DNA of 64,000 bases from Atriophallophorus winterbourni (GCA_013407085.1 JACCGJ010001410.1:21520-85519); one strand, 5' to 3'; positions 32,392 to 43,952 are shown, numbered from the stretch's first letter. A program made the numbers and translations. Notes: a model not told the origin generated them from the letters alone.

Positions 32392-32927
32392 AATATAGCC
32401 AGGATAGTGTTACTTTATTGAACCCTATTGAAAGCATCTAACATACAAAAATATTGTGCTACTGTTCGAATCGCGGAGCTCTTTTAAAACAGTAGAAAGG
32501 AACAAGAATTGTAACGCAAGGTAATGCGCTGAAAAAGCATAGTTCACGATTCATGCTGTGGCAATAGTGACCACGTGGGAAGTTAAATTCACAGATTTTA
32601 TGAACTGATCATTAAGGGACATAAGCGCGGACCCATACTTCATTTACTTATTTACGCACAACGAAATCGAGTGGACGTATTAAGAGGATTTCTATTTTGC
32701 GACTACTTAATAGTAACACATTTTAAAATATTAAAAAAGGGTTTCAAAGCGTGTTGAAAACTGTAATCATTCAGCCTGCACCACAGAATCAGTTTCAAAG
32801 TGTATGTCATTTTATAAAAATCATAGTTTAATCTAATTTTATGCTGAAGACTTGAGAAGATCTAAGAGAAGTTTTGCACATTGAAGCATGAACGTTGTGA
32901 CGAAAATTGTTCGCTTTGACCTGTCGT

Positions 32928-33034
32928 ATGGTGTGGTATGAAAGCACAAGCCTAATCCAGGCAAAGTGCCGCACAGTCAGAGACTACACGTGGGCTAAGA
33001 TACTGTCATGTTCCCCAGGCCTAGACAGCTATGA
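32928..33034 (-). repeat. SINE-A, 5'-truncated
   Basis: The 3' half of the repeat with a GTATGGTGTGGTATGAAAGC tail. Confidence 0.65.
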
Positions 33035-33130
33035 GAAAAGCGTAACACTCACGAGCTTATAGCAAACTATTAATGAAAAGCTTTGATTTGAAAGTAATAA
33101 CGCCTTAAGCAGAATGCTTGCGTTTATTCG

Positions 33131-33535
33131 ATGCAAACAGAAGCGCCGGGTTGTGATCGGAAACACAGCTCACATAACACAAGACTAACAACAGCAGTAG
33201 AAATTCAGCATGCTACAAATCAGCAGATTGCTGCTGAGGACCCGATCGCCCAGCAGATCAGTAGAAGAAAGTGGAGATGGGTTGGGCACACCTTGCGGAA
33301 ACCTTATGATGACATCACGCGTCATGCTCTGGTATGGAACCCAATCGGGAAGAGACGGGTCGGACGCCCAAGGCTATCTTGGAAGCGCTCGTGTGAAGAG
33401 GAAATCCGCAAGTGTGGACTTAACTGGAACGACATCAAACTGGCTGCTATGGACAGACCAAAGTGGAGACAAGTTGCCGAGGCCCTATGTTCCTCCAGGA
33501 ACTCAAGGGATTAAGTCAAGTAAGTCAAGTCACAA
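33131..33535 (+). mobile_element. RTE-like LINE 3' end with (AAGTC)n tail
   Basis: The plus strand encodes the C-terminus of an RTE-type protein: RRKWRWVGHTLRKPYDDI, ALVWNPIGKRRVGRPRLSW and MDRPKWRQVAEALCSSRN, then a stop and TAAGTCAAGTAAGTCAAGTC. The W-x-GH-LRKP and WNP-G-R--GRP signature and the pentamer tail are those of the SR2/RTE group. 5' truncated, about 400 bp, one open frame. Confidence 0.82.
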
Positions 33536-33880
33536 ATCAGTGTTTAAGTGTGGCATTGGTCTACGTTGAATTTTTCGAAAAGCATCCAACATTCAAATAG
33601 TTCCTAATAGTACAGCCCGCAAGCCAATCTGGTGTTGCAATCACGATACTTACTCAACCAATTTATCAATTACCGTAAAAAGTTAAACTGGATAAACACT
33701 CAGGTGTGACCTCATTCATTTCGTAAAGAAGTAAAATGAGGCAACAAGGAACATGACTGAACAAGGAGCCGCTGTGACCTCCACGTATCAAAGTAAGCTT
33801 CAAAACAGGCAACATGAGTCACTAGTACAGGAAAACAAACAAAAGTGCAAAGACAACAAACCGTACTGAGCCAAATCATA

Positions 33881-33886
33881 TTTATT
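33881..33886 (-). terminator. Polyadenylation signal AATAAA of PGM3
   Basis: AATAAA on the minus strand about 90 nt after the PGM3 stop codon at 33977. Confidence 0.6.
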
Positions 33887-33976
33887 AATTCGCCATACAA
33901 AAAGAAAAATCAAAAGCAATAAAAATCACAGTCAATCGTAATTGATTCCCGCATGACCAATCACCTCGCGACCCGA

Positions 33977-36900
33977 TTATTGTAATGGACCGGGGTCCCC
34001 GGGAGGCGTCCCTGTTCCGCCGGCCAAATTGAAGGTTGCCAGAGCCACACGTTGGGCCAACCAACTTGCACAATCTGCCGAGACAGATTCTGCGTACACC
34101 CGTGCGATGTTCTCGGTGCCAGAGGGACGAACAAATGCGCGTGAATATCCCGGTTTTCCCGTGTGTACTTCTACATCGGTGACCAGTTGATCGATAATAT
34201 CCTAAAATGGAATTTTCGGATATTGGTGAGAGAAGGAAGGGTTCTTGAAATTTGGTTGAATAAAGCGATGATGCATTAGTACACTGAATTGAATAAGTAT
34301 TTATGAGGCATGAAATTACAAGCCTCGAGTTAGGCAAAGTACCGCACAGCCACGGGTTACAGGTGTGCTGAGATAGTCAAATTTCCTAAGCCTAAAAAGA
34401 TGTATAAGAAAGCGAGAGCAAACATTATCAGTGGCAATCAATTGAACACGGCATTAGCTGAGCAGTGAAGAAGCACTGCACGATTGCAAAGGACCTACTT
34501 GTAGCTCCTTGGGATGGGAAACACGCCGTTCGGCATCGAACGTCTTGATGTGTGTTGGATCCATCACGGATACTTTAATTTGTTGGTATGGCAATTCCGT
34601 GTACAGGTTAGCCCAGTCGACGAGTGACCATTTTTGCCAAGTCAAAACAAATTCCACCATGAGGATATCGGTGATCGCATCTCCGATCGCGGTGTTTGTC
34701 AAACTGACGAAAATCGCCAACGGATGAACTGGATCCAGAGTGGAAATGAATTGCATGGCGGCAGGCGAGTAGAGAACAGTCCCGTGGCCATTGGCCTGAA
34801 AAGTTAACCAAGACACATCGGATTAACGAATGGCAAGATACCTGTAAGATGAAAACGACTAATTACCAACCAAGTAGCAAATCAATGGTAAGTTTGCAAA
34901 GCGTCCAACTACACATGAGTATATGGTATGTATGGAAGCACAAGCCTGATCCAAGCAAAGTGCCGCACAGTCAGAGACTGCACGTGGGCTAAGATACTGT
35001 CAGGTTGCCCAGGCCTAGACAGATATGAGGGGGAAATATAAATAGAAATGGTATGTATGGTATGAAAGCACAAGCCTGATCCAGGCAAAGTGCCGCACAG
35101 TCAGAGACTGCACGTGGGTTAAGATACTGTCAGGTTGCACAGGCCTAGACAGATATGAGGGGGGAAATATAAATAGAAATGGTATGGTATGGTATGAAAG
35201 CACAAGCCTGATCCAGGCAAAGTGCCGCACAGTCAGAGACTGCACGTGGGTTAAGATACTGTCAGGTTGCACAGGCCTAGACAGATATGAGATAGAAAAC
35301 AGAACAGGAAATGGTAGTGAGACTCCAGCGTGTTTCAGCATGCAGCTCACTACCATTGGCCAATCATGAGTAAGATTAGCAAGACCAGCGCAGTTGAATC
35401 ACATGATGAAGATTGGAATGTGACGCCTCGCACACTCTGCAACAGGCTCTTCTATATGCACCCATTAAGGGATACTACGATTACGCTAATCGAGCCGGGA
35501 CAGCGATACACGAACATGAACTATTAGCCACTACAAGGTTTCGTATAAATTTATGCATGTGTGAAATCACAAGCCTGATCGACACAAAGTGACGTACAGT
35601 CATAGACTGCACATGGACTGAGATACTGTCATGTTGCCCAGGCCTAAAGAGATATCAGAAATGAAAATAAAATGGCAGTGAGACTCCAGTATGTTCCTGG
35701 ATGTAGCTCAGTACCGTGGGCAAATCAATTTAGCACGGGCTTAGTATAACTAGGGTTATTTTGGAGGGGCTATACGATTTCTCGCACACATGGTACGATT
35801 ACGAGTGTGAAATCACAAGCTTGAAGACAAGCAAAATGCCGTGCAGTCATTAACCGCACATGAGGTGAGATACTGTCAGCCCTAGACACATAAAAGTAAG
35901 GGGCAGATGGCAGTGAGCGCCTGTGGATAACAGGAAAGGAATAGAAGTCTGGTATCAGAGTGAGGCTGAAACAGCTGACCGTGAGTGTTTATAAATGCGC
36001 ATTTAATATATTCTGCCGTTAACCGCGATGTTCAACGGTGAATTTACTTGGTCAATACAAGACAACCGGTCAAAAATCTACAAATCACCATCATCATTTC
36101 CATCATATAAACACTGTTTCCGATTCTAAGCACGCTTGTAGAAAGCAAAATGTTATTCGCTTAGGCATACGGTAGACACCTTTGCCATTATTAGGAATAG
36201 TTTGTTGTTATTATTATTTGTTTACGGGAGACAGTTTCGCCGTCGACAATAGCGCAGAGCACATAGACGCGAAAGGATAATGAGGAGAAAGAATATGCAA
36301 TGAACATTGTATGAACAAGTTGGATGTCAATGTTTAATGTCGGGTTTATTGTGGATATAAATACAAACACAATACTTGAGCCTTAAAAAATGGACTTTGA
36401 GTAGGGGATGTCTGCATATGTGCCACGCCAAAGTAGAAGAAGAAGGCTTTATTCGTTAATACAAATTTTCAGCGAATCAAATTAATTTAACCACACAAGT
36501 TTTTAATGCGAATAATGAATATGACAGAAGAGTTAAAGTTTAATTGGAAAATTTGAGATTGTCAGTCACATTTAATTCCAAAAAAGCTTCGATTTCGTCT
36601 ACACCGGTATTAAGCGTTGTGATGGAAGTTGACGAATTGTAAAAATCCGCATGCACAAGTTTTCTTTTCCATTTTTCTGACTGGCGCAGCAAATCCCCCG
36701 GTCCATACAAAGAATGACCGTAAATAGCATTAAAATCCTATTCCATTGCGGAATCCGTTAATGGATACAACCGTGATATTGATGCAACCAGGAATATCAA
36801 CCTGTGTAAGCCGAGTAGATAAGGTCTTGTATGATCGGGGAGGAAATACCACAACCGCTCAGCGGAACAATATTTATAACCGATTTTTTAGCTTTTTGAT

Positions 36901-39516
36901 GTGGAAAGATTTTAACTCCCTTATGGTACCGCTGCGATTACGAAGTGTTGATGCAGAGGATGGCCAGATATAGATGGGTTTATTTCTATGTTCTACACAT
37001 GCTATCTCTGAGCTTCGGTAATTAGATGTGATTTCCAAGTGATTTAATTTATGTATGTATGTATGTATGTATGTATGTATGCATGTATGCATGTATGTAT
37101 GTTTGTATNNNNNNNNNNNNNNNNNNNNGTGTGATGATGCATGCAGCTCACTACAAGTGAAAAATCAAATTGGCACGGTGTTAGCCGCACAATTGCAAAC
37201 CCGCGTGGTGCTAATGAGACTAACCTTAACGAAATCAGCTCCACATTCGTGATTGAGCAATTCTTTTTTGTCCACACTTGTGTTGTGAAGCATCAAGCGA
37301 AATTGCACGGCGTCGCAGCGATCGGACAGTGCATCGGTCAACTTTTTCAATGCCACACAACCCACACCATTGGCGCAATCCACGTTCAGTTCAATTGCAG
37401 TTCCCGGGCCCAAAGCTGCTAGCCCGGACAGAAAACGAGTGGCAAAATGCTTGGTGTAGCGATCGTCCAAGAGGCTTATTACATCCGGGATCGGCCAAGT
37501 GACGTCGTGTTTATTCTTTCGGAAACGGAAAAAGTGTTTGATCATTTTCAGAATGGCAAGTCTAAACGTTTTAGAAAAATATAACTTTAGCAAAAACGGC
37601 AACAACTGGTTGTTTTTTTATCCATTTTGTTCGAAGCGTCATTTACTTTGAAAGTGAATAGAAATAAAATCGACATCTAAATGCAATAATAAGTGGATCA
37701 TCAGGCATTTCTTTTCATCTAGTCCTCTTTATAGTTACCGATGGATAAAACTGGTTCGAAGTCGATTATGCATGAGTAACATAGGGGTTCCAAAGGTTGT
37801 CACAGCCGGGGGTGGTAGTAGGAATGAGCCACCTACTATCTATAAAATGCTCCCACGTGGCGTGCGTCTCAAATAGCCTCTGACAACCAAGTCCAACGCC
37901 TGGCCTGCACGAGTGGCTTTCACAAGCCCGGCGGAACTGCTCTTACTGACAGGAGAAGGGGCGAAGGCGGGTGACTGGCGCCTTAAAACCAGTTTGCTCC
38001 GGGCAGATAGAGCTCGTCAGCTACTGGCAATCCATCTAGGGGAAGGAAAACCCTGACTCCGAACCCCCACTGCCTTGTGGGTCACCCGATTGCGGGAAAG
38101 GCTTCGGGAGAAAACCCCGAGGAAAAATCCGGAGAGAAGCCCCGTAGGTAGATAATTAGCGCACAGCGCGTTTATCTGCCAACTCCCTGCTGCCTTGTAG
38201 GTTGCACTTGGCTGTGCAAAGGCTAGAGAGGTGTACTCGAACAAACACCAAGTGGTGCTGGGGACATCACTGGTACACTATCCCCAAGAAACTTCATGAT
38301 GATGTCTCAATCCGAGACATCAATGAAGCCGGCTAATCCACCCGTGGAGCCAGCCGCACAAAAGTAAAGTAAAGTAACATAGGCGCACAATAATCTCATG
38401 CTCCGTATCGCCTCCCGCAGCGATGTGCAATCATACGGTACTTCTGTGCTGGACATCCATCATGGTGCTAAATTGATTTGCCACTGGTAGTCAGTTGCAT
38501 GCTGGAGTCTCACTACGAATTCTATTCTATTTTATTTTCATTTTTCATATATCTAGGCGTGGGAAACCTGACAGTATCTTAGCTTACGTGCAGTCTATGA
38601 CTGTGCGGCATTTTGCCTAGGTCAGGCTTGTGATTTTATACATACATAGTGCAGCTTCCACAGAGATAAACAATACACGGTACTTCGGTAGCGTTTTGAT
38701 GCTGTCGGTGCGCGATCTACGTTCATCTGCCGTAGTATTGGCTATTCCCGAGTTTGAAGATGACGTGACGCATCCAGAGAGAGAGAGCGGTCAAGTACAG
38801 GTTCTTCACAACCCGTAAAGTCAATGCCAAAACCTGCATGTATTTTACAAGCGTTTGTTTATCGTAAATGTGGTCTACCCAGAGGTTGATTTCATTATTC
38901 TAACTAACTACAGAGCAGATACTTTAAAATATGCCGATTTTCTACGTGAACTGGCCGGTGTAAGCAACATTCTCGTAGTAAGGTGAATACTGGAGAAGAA
39001 AATGCTTTTAAACAGACGTCGATGAGGTGCTACCACTTACTCCACTAACTGGAGTACCACTTACTAACTAACCCAGAGCCAGTCGAAAATCAGCCGGAAG
39101 AAGGAAACGTTGTTTTGTAATCCGAAATTGGCTTTCAAACAACCTAGACCGGCGAGCGCGATCGGGTAAACTTAATCGACTTTCACAGCGAACAGTGCAT
39201 GAGGTAAACGACATCAGCGTTATGCGTCCCGTTAATCGCACATTGGTATTATCTTTAATAATACGCAGGCTACCGCGTAGATGCGGGGAAACAACCTGAT
39301 TCGCGAGAGCGATGATGATCATCCCAAAGTTATGAATGTCGAAGCGAAGTAGATAAGCTGCAGGCGTGAATAAAACTAGTTCAAGCAACTAAAGATTTTA
39401 AGAGTCAAACGAGATGTCTGTCTTCTTACCGGGAACCCACGCGATCGAATTATGCAATGAGTAATTACTTTCAAAGCAAATGTGTACATGATTGTATCTT
39501 TTCCAAGCGTCTGGCA

Positions 39517-39553
<37 letters not shown>

Positions 39554-42500
39554 ACGACTCTGGATAAATGTAAGTATCAAAGCTAAATATTTAAAGATAC
39601 GTCCAATCGTTCGATATGGGCTGATCGATGAATCCCAGGTCTAAGCGTAAAAAGGGCTGTTTCTCACACCTAAGCATAATTGACAATAAAACTTGACCAC
39701 AATATTCTAGCATAACTGTATATGTTTGTGACGAATAGCATGTTATATCTAACAAGCACGGTTAATGAAATGCACAACCGGCGAGGCTTCGACATGTTTA
39801 TAATTTAATGTGTCAGTGTATTGAGACATCGTGCAACTGCTGAGCTGCTGTTTACAAACAAACGACGGTCATCAAGTGAATCACTGAATTTCGAGTTGAA
39901 CAACTTGGCGACTTTAAACAGCTTTACTAGCAACGCTTGTTTGAATAAGGAGATTTCAGCTCGCATTTCTAGAGCTACGGTAGCTTTTTGTAACTTGGGT
40001 CATCTGTGGCAACAAACAGGTTTGTCTCTAAAGCTCAAGGATAAAGTCTAGAAGGCCACAGTACACGCGGTTTTACTGTACGTATGTGAAACCTGGACAC
40101 TTAGAAAAGAACGAAGATGTCTGCAGGTCTTTGATAAGCGCCGTCTCCGCAGAATCGCTGGAGTTACTTGGCACCATCGGATAAGAAACGCAACTCTCCG
40201 TAATAGAATCTTTAGTAGCGACGTAGATATCGAAAAACAAGTTAAGGTGCATAAACTTCGCTGATTAGACCACGAATTGCGAATGGGAAATCATCGTTTT
40301 CCTAACGTGGTTTTGTTGGCCTCTCCTAACTCGGAATGACGTCGTTGTAAGTGTGACCAGACTCTGACTTGGCTCGAACAGATGAAGGCCTCGACTATTA
40401 AACTAGCCGCGGTTGGTTGGTGCGACCCGTCACCCAGGTTGGGGTCCTAGTGATCAAAATTCACAATGGCTTCTTACCCTTAGTGATATGGTTCAGAATC
40501 GTGTTCAGTGGCGGTCTGGTTGTAGATATCCTCTAGGAGTGTTTCATTAATCTTGTCTGTTATCAGGTGAAGTGGCGAGGAAAGCTTATTATGATGCGTG
40601 AAAGTGAAAGCCGTAAAGAAGCTGTCATGATGATATCGCTCTACCCGTACACAGCATTTGTTTGAATGCATGTTCGATTCGAGTTGTATGCACATCATCT
40701 CAGTGTGTCTGTGCCAAATATTTTATCGGTTCAGTAACTTTTTGGGACCCACCCTATCCCATATCATTTATAATTTTTTTACTAAGTCATGGTTGTATGG
40801 CAGTTAAGCACTTGGTACTTGTTACCGGTTTAATACTGTCAATGATGATGATGATGATGCTATACGAATCTGGCTATGTGATATGGTATGAAAGAAAAGC
40901 CTGATCCAGGCAAAGTGCCGCACAGTCAGAGACTGCACGTGGGCTAGACAGATATGAGGGGGTAGATTGAAAAGGTAGTGAGACTCCAGTGCGTTTCAGC
41001 ATACAGCTCACTACCATTGGCACATCAATTTAGCACGATGTTAGCCGCACAGCACAGAAATGATGCATGATTGTACATCCGTGCAAATCTGGCCAAACCG
41101 CAGATGTCTCGAGTGCCTATGGTATGGCATGAAAGCACATTTGCACGGATGTGCAACCGTACAGCACTTCCGTGTTACGCAGCTAACGCCGTGCTAAATT
41201 GATCTGCCATCCTCAGTGAGCTGCGTGTGAGTACATGCTGGAGTCTCACCGATATTTCTATTTTCCTTCATCTTATATTTCTAGGCCTGGTCAACCTGAC
41301 AGTATCTTAGCCCACATACAGTCTCTGACTGTGCGGCACTTGTGATTTCATACATACAAGCACAAGCCTGATCCAGGCAAAGTGCCGTACAGTCAGAGAC
41401 TGCATGTGGGCTAAAATACTGTCAGGTTGACCAGGCCTAGACAGATATGAGGAAGAAAAAGAACAGAACATGCCAGTAAGACTCCAGCCTGTTTCAGCAT
41501 GCAGCTCACTACCTCCGGCCAATCGATGTTAGTCGCACAGCACAAAGTACTAGACGATTGCACATCCGTGACTCGAATGTATATAGCTCAAGGAGTTGCC
41601 TAATTTGGTATTCTACATCAATTTCGAAGTATGTCTACACAAAGAAGACACGGTTCTGGAAACAGTTGAATGTTAAATAGAAATGAAAACGTCATCCTTA
41701 AGTTATTATATGAACCGTGATGAGAAACAAATTACCAAGAGCTGGACACCGAAATGTAATTGAGGCGTCGTGATCAGGCCAAGTTGAACGCAACTACCTT
41801 GCATCATTTCCACACCGAGGATAACCTCGTTGGCCAAGCAAGGTGAACTTTCGCGAGTATCGTAACCAACGAGAACGTGGGGAATATAAGAAGACGCTGA
41901 AGTAGGTTGAGAAAATTTAGTCAAAATATAAGACGATGTATACAGATAGGATATAAAAGGTGAGAAATAAGATTCTCATGTAAAATTTCAACTCAGAAGC
42001 TTTCCGGTTTTGCGGGAATCGTACAAAAATAAGTTTCGTGAACATTATTTACAAATAAGGATAAACAACAGTCTAATTCCCTTTATTCATAACTATATAC
42101 CTTTCTATCTTGAGCAACCTGAGAGTATCGTTGACTGTGTGGTGATTTGTGACAACGGAAATTGATGATAGCAGCACGTGTGCATGCAAGCAGAAACCCA
42201 ACACGCGATAACATGTAACCCTAGCTCAAGGACCAAGTGACCATACGCATCCAAATAACGTGAACGACGCGAACCGATTATGCACTGAATGTTAAACTGT
42301 CAAAACCGTGTAGCAAATAAGCACAAAAAACAAAAGAAAACTATACCAGCTACACTCTAAAACAAGCGCGGTTATAGCAAATGCGTGAGCGTTTTAAGTG
42401 ACCCCGAGCAACAGTAAAAATTCAGTGCCGACTATTCCATGCAGCGAATTAAGCCATGCTACTGTCAACAAATAGTAATCATGTGTCGTGTTGTTTGACA

Positions 42501-43293
42501 TACCTTTTATTGTGTACACACGCTAATTTTACCGTATTACACACCTAACCTTTCCTTTTGTTATAGCTCATACTCGAGTTCTCTAGTTGATTAAAGCCTT
42601 TCAATCAGGTGTTATCTTCGCAATGTTCGTTTGTGTTCTGATCATCTCTGACTTTCGTTACACCATGATGGATAGTTTTAGGAAAGCGAGTGATTCAGGT
42701 ATATAATACTACACTTGTTCGTACCGATGTACTGTTACGATTCCCGCTGATCGAAAATATAAGCCCACTTGCGATGATAAAATAATGTATGTGAAAAGAC
42801 TTTAAAATGACGATTGTGGTAACATTAATATAAGTCATTATCGATAGCTCACTTGATCACATCACACGTCAAGCCATGCTTCCAAAAAAACGCCTAATTG
42901 CTTACCATCCATATCTTTCAACTGGTCTTCCATCCATTTGGTGAGGTTTTCTGCAGTGCAACGCATGAAATCGATAACTTTTGGTTCCCAAGCTGAATCC
43001 AACATACCACCGGATGGATCGACCAATTTTATGCCGTTGTCATGTGGTGGATTGTGTGACGCTGTAATCATAACCCCAATAAAAGAGCCTTTCTATTTCA
43101 ATGATACAAACGTATTACTTACCATTAACAAAGATCGGAGAGCGGCCAACACTCCTACGCGCACCGCAATGCCGTTCAGTTTAGGGGACAGGCACCGGAA
43201 GCCAGCAGTACCATACGATAAAGGAAAAGGTGTTGGAACATATACGCTAGCTAAACGTTCACTGACATACCGACGAATACTTTCCGATGACAT
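33977..43293 (-). CDS. PGM3: Phosphoacetylglucosamine mutase (one exon missing)
   Basis: Interconverts GlcNAc-6-P and GlcNAc-1-P in UDP-GlcNAc synthesis in the cytosol. Six exons found: 43293-43123 ([11 protein letters not shown]), 43092-42906 (active-site [20 protein letters not shown]), 41896-41736 ([21 protein letters not shown]), 37515-37225 ([15 protein letters not shown]), 34795-34499 ([27 protein letters not shown]) and 34201-33977 (phosphate loop [20 protein letters not shown]). All junctions have GT/AG ends and matching phases (0, 1, 0, then 0). The exons give 443 residues; the human enzyme has 542. The missing part lies between CGADFVK and ANGHGT and should hold the metal-binding DGDADR loop and TGVKHLH. 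Intron 1 is only 30 nt; the others, up to about 4.2 kb, are packed with SINE-A. Confidence 0.93.
34303..34487 (-). repeat. SINE-A in the last PGM3 intron
   Basis: Diverged copy with the CGAGTTAGGCAAAGTACCGC variant; lies between PGM3 exons at 34499 and 34201. Confidence 0.58.
34918..35367 (-). repeat. SINE-A tandem array, three units
   Basis: Three head-to-tail units with CAAGCCTGAT at 34941, 35071 and 35203, periods 130 and 132 bp. The first two units are the 3' half only and end in AAATATAAATAGAAATGGTATG; the third continues through GTGAGACTCCAGCGTG to CACTACC. Units are far more alike than to other copies, so the array grew by local duplication after insertion. Confidence 0.78.
35556..35745 (-). 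repeat. SINE-A
   Basis: Diverged copy with TGTGAAATCACAAGCCTGAT at its left end. Confidence 0.6.
35806..35925 (-). repeat. SINE-A, diverged 5'-truncated
   Basis: The most diverged copy (TGTGAAATCACAAGCTTGAA), recognisable to about 35925. Confidence 0.45.
35926..37051. other. PGM3 intron, unassigned
   Basis: Contains a plus-strand segment [14 protein letters not shown] (about 36750-36795) that resembles [14 protein letters not shown] at about 35460-35500. It is a diverged repeat of unknown nature. Confidence 0.35.
37052..37108. repeat. (ATGT)n microsatellite bordering an assembly gap
   Basis: Tetranucleotide run of about 57 nt that stops at the 20-N gap; it is the likely cause of the break. 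Confidence 0.95.
37109..37128. other. Assembly gap, 20 N
   Basis: True length unknown. It sits between PGM3 exons. Confidence 0.97.
37137..37205 (-). repeat. SINE-A fragment at the gap edge
   Basis: Only the CATGCAGCTCACTAC to GTTAGCCGCACA part remains; the rest is lost in the gap. It ends about 20 nt from the PGM3 exon 4 donor. Confidence 0.6.
37800..38378 (+). repeat. Repeat family D, second copy
   Basis: Plus-strand copy of the GC-rich repeat at 28.26-28.76 kb, ending CACAAAAGTAAAGTAAAGTAA. It is somewhat longer, with extra 5' sequence (GCCACCTACTATCTATAAAATG). It lies in the PGM3 intron between exons 3 and 4. Confidence 0.65.
38428..38647 (+). repeat. SINE-A, plus orientation
   Basis: Full-length copy in the orientation opposite to most others; ends TGTGATTTTATACATACATA. 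Confidence 0.68.
39068..39366 (-). other. Exon-like open stretch of unknown origin
   Basis: Minus strand, after a GCCTGCAG acceptor, about 98 open codons including [18 protein letters not shown]. That phrase loosely recalls the D-x4-G-x4-ALA helix of PAN3-type pseudokinases, but the flanks do not support it. It is inside a PGM3 intron. Confidence 0.2.
39518..39551. repeat. (TA)n microsatellite
   Basis: Perfect TA run of about 34 nt. Confidence 0.95.
39821..40440 (+). mobile_element. LINE C-terminal fragment related to the 62.2-64 kb element
   Basis: Plus-strand pieces: [55 protein letters not shown] and [18 protein letters not shown], with stops. They correspond to EKEITSRIAKARLAFAKLKG, LYGSECWTVRSEDVRKLEVF and RCLRRIAHVRWQHHVCN of the element at the right edge, but are diverged. 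Confidence 0.72.
40883..41084 (-). repeat. SINE-A
   Basis: Copy with a short internal deletion (lacks the TAAGATACTGTCAGG stretch); ends at CATCCGTGC. Confidence 0.68.
41139..41355 (+). repeat. SINE-A, plus orientation, tail-to-tail with the next copy
   Basis: Starts TTGCACGGATGTGCAACCGT, ends TGTGATTTCATACATACA. A 20-nt SINE-A end (GTATGGCATGAAAGCACA, 41119-41138) precedes it in the opposite orientation. Confidence 0.68.
41356..41573 (-). repeat. SINE-A, tail-to-tail partner
   Basis: Begins at AGCACAAGCCTGATCC immediately after the plus-strand copy, ends at CACATCCGTGA. Confidence 0.68.
41937..42860. other. PGM3 intron 2, no recognised element
   Basis: AT-rich intron sequence with no repeat shared with the rest of the window. 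Confidence 0.35.
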
Positions 43294-43861
43294 TCTTTAC
43301 CTACAAAAAACAACACAAGTGTAATGTAGATTTGGGATAAAACAAGATAGTGTTTACAGATTAGGGAGTTGCCCTAGTACAAAGTAAAATATATTCAAAA
43401 ATACGTCGATGAGAAATCAGCGTACAACCCACGGTTGCCTGTCGTGCTGCAATAGGCTACTTTGGGTTCTAAGTGGCATTGTAAAACCAGACAGTGCAAT
43501 CTAGATGCGTGAACAAGTGAGTATGCTGTAATACTGGTCTAACTGCCACTAGTATTTTCGCCTTATTTCTTACTACACCACGAAGTGAGTAATAAATGCT
43601 ATTCGATGATAAAACATCCTTGAATGCAGGAATACCATACAAGCTACCAGTTTCCTAATAAAAGCAATTTTATTGGTCAAGAATTTTATATGAAGCCCAC
43701 ATATATGAATGTACGTTCTCTGCCAGTAAATCTTTAGATGTCTCGAGCGTCGTTCGGAGGCGAGATCATTGCAAATTTTTCTCGGATAACGTAACTACTT
43801 TCAAACCACGCAGACAGCGCGCAGTCCAAAAGCATCTAAATCCAACTTCACAGTTGAGAGC

Positions 43862-43952
43862 CACCGGTACTGAGCTGCATTCAGAAACGCGCTGGAGTCT
43901 CACTAGTATTTCAAGTTTAATTTCCTCTGTCGAGCCAAAGGAAACATGACAC
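43862..43952 (+). repeat. SINE-A, partial, upstream of PGM3
   Basis: CACCGGTACTGAGCTGCATT through CTGGAGTCTCACTAGTATTT, truncated at both ends; tail-to-tail with the next copy. Confidence 0.55.

Larger units (their letters stand above)
34796..37224 (-). other. PGM3 intron expected to hold the missing exon
   Basis: By protein homology an exon of about 95-100 codons is expected here (DGDADR loop to the residue before ANGHGT). Scanning the minus strand I see no DGD-x-DR-coding stretch; the visible sequence is SINE-A copies, an ATGT microsatellite and unassigned sequence. The 20-N gap at 37109-37128 is the only unsequenced place. Confidence 0.6.

Noticed and set aside
33131..33514. 127-codon ORF as a host gene
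   Set aside because: It is an RTE C-terminus with its pentamer tail.
37109..37128. The 20-N gap as a true 20-bp gap
   Set aside because: A fixed short N run beside a microsatellite is a standard scaffold placeholder; its size says nothing about the missing length.
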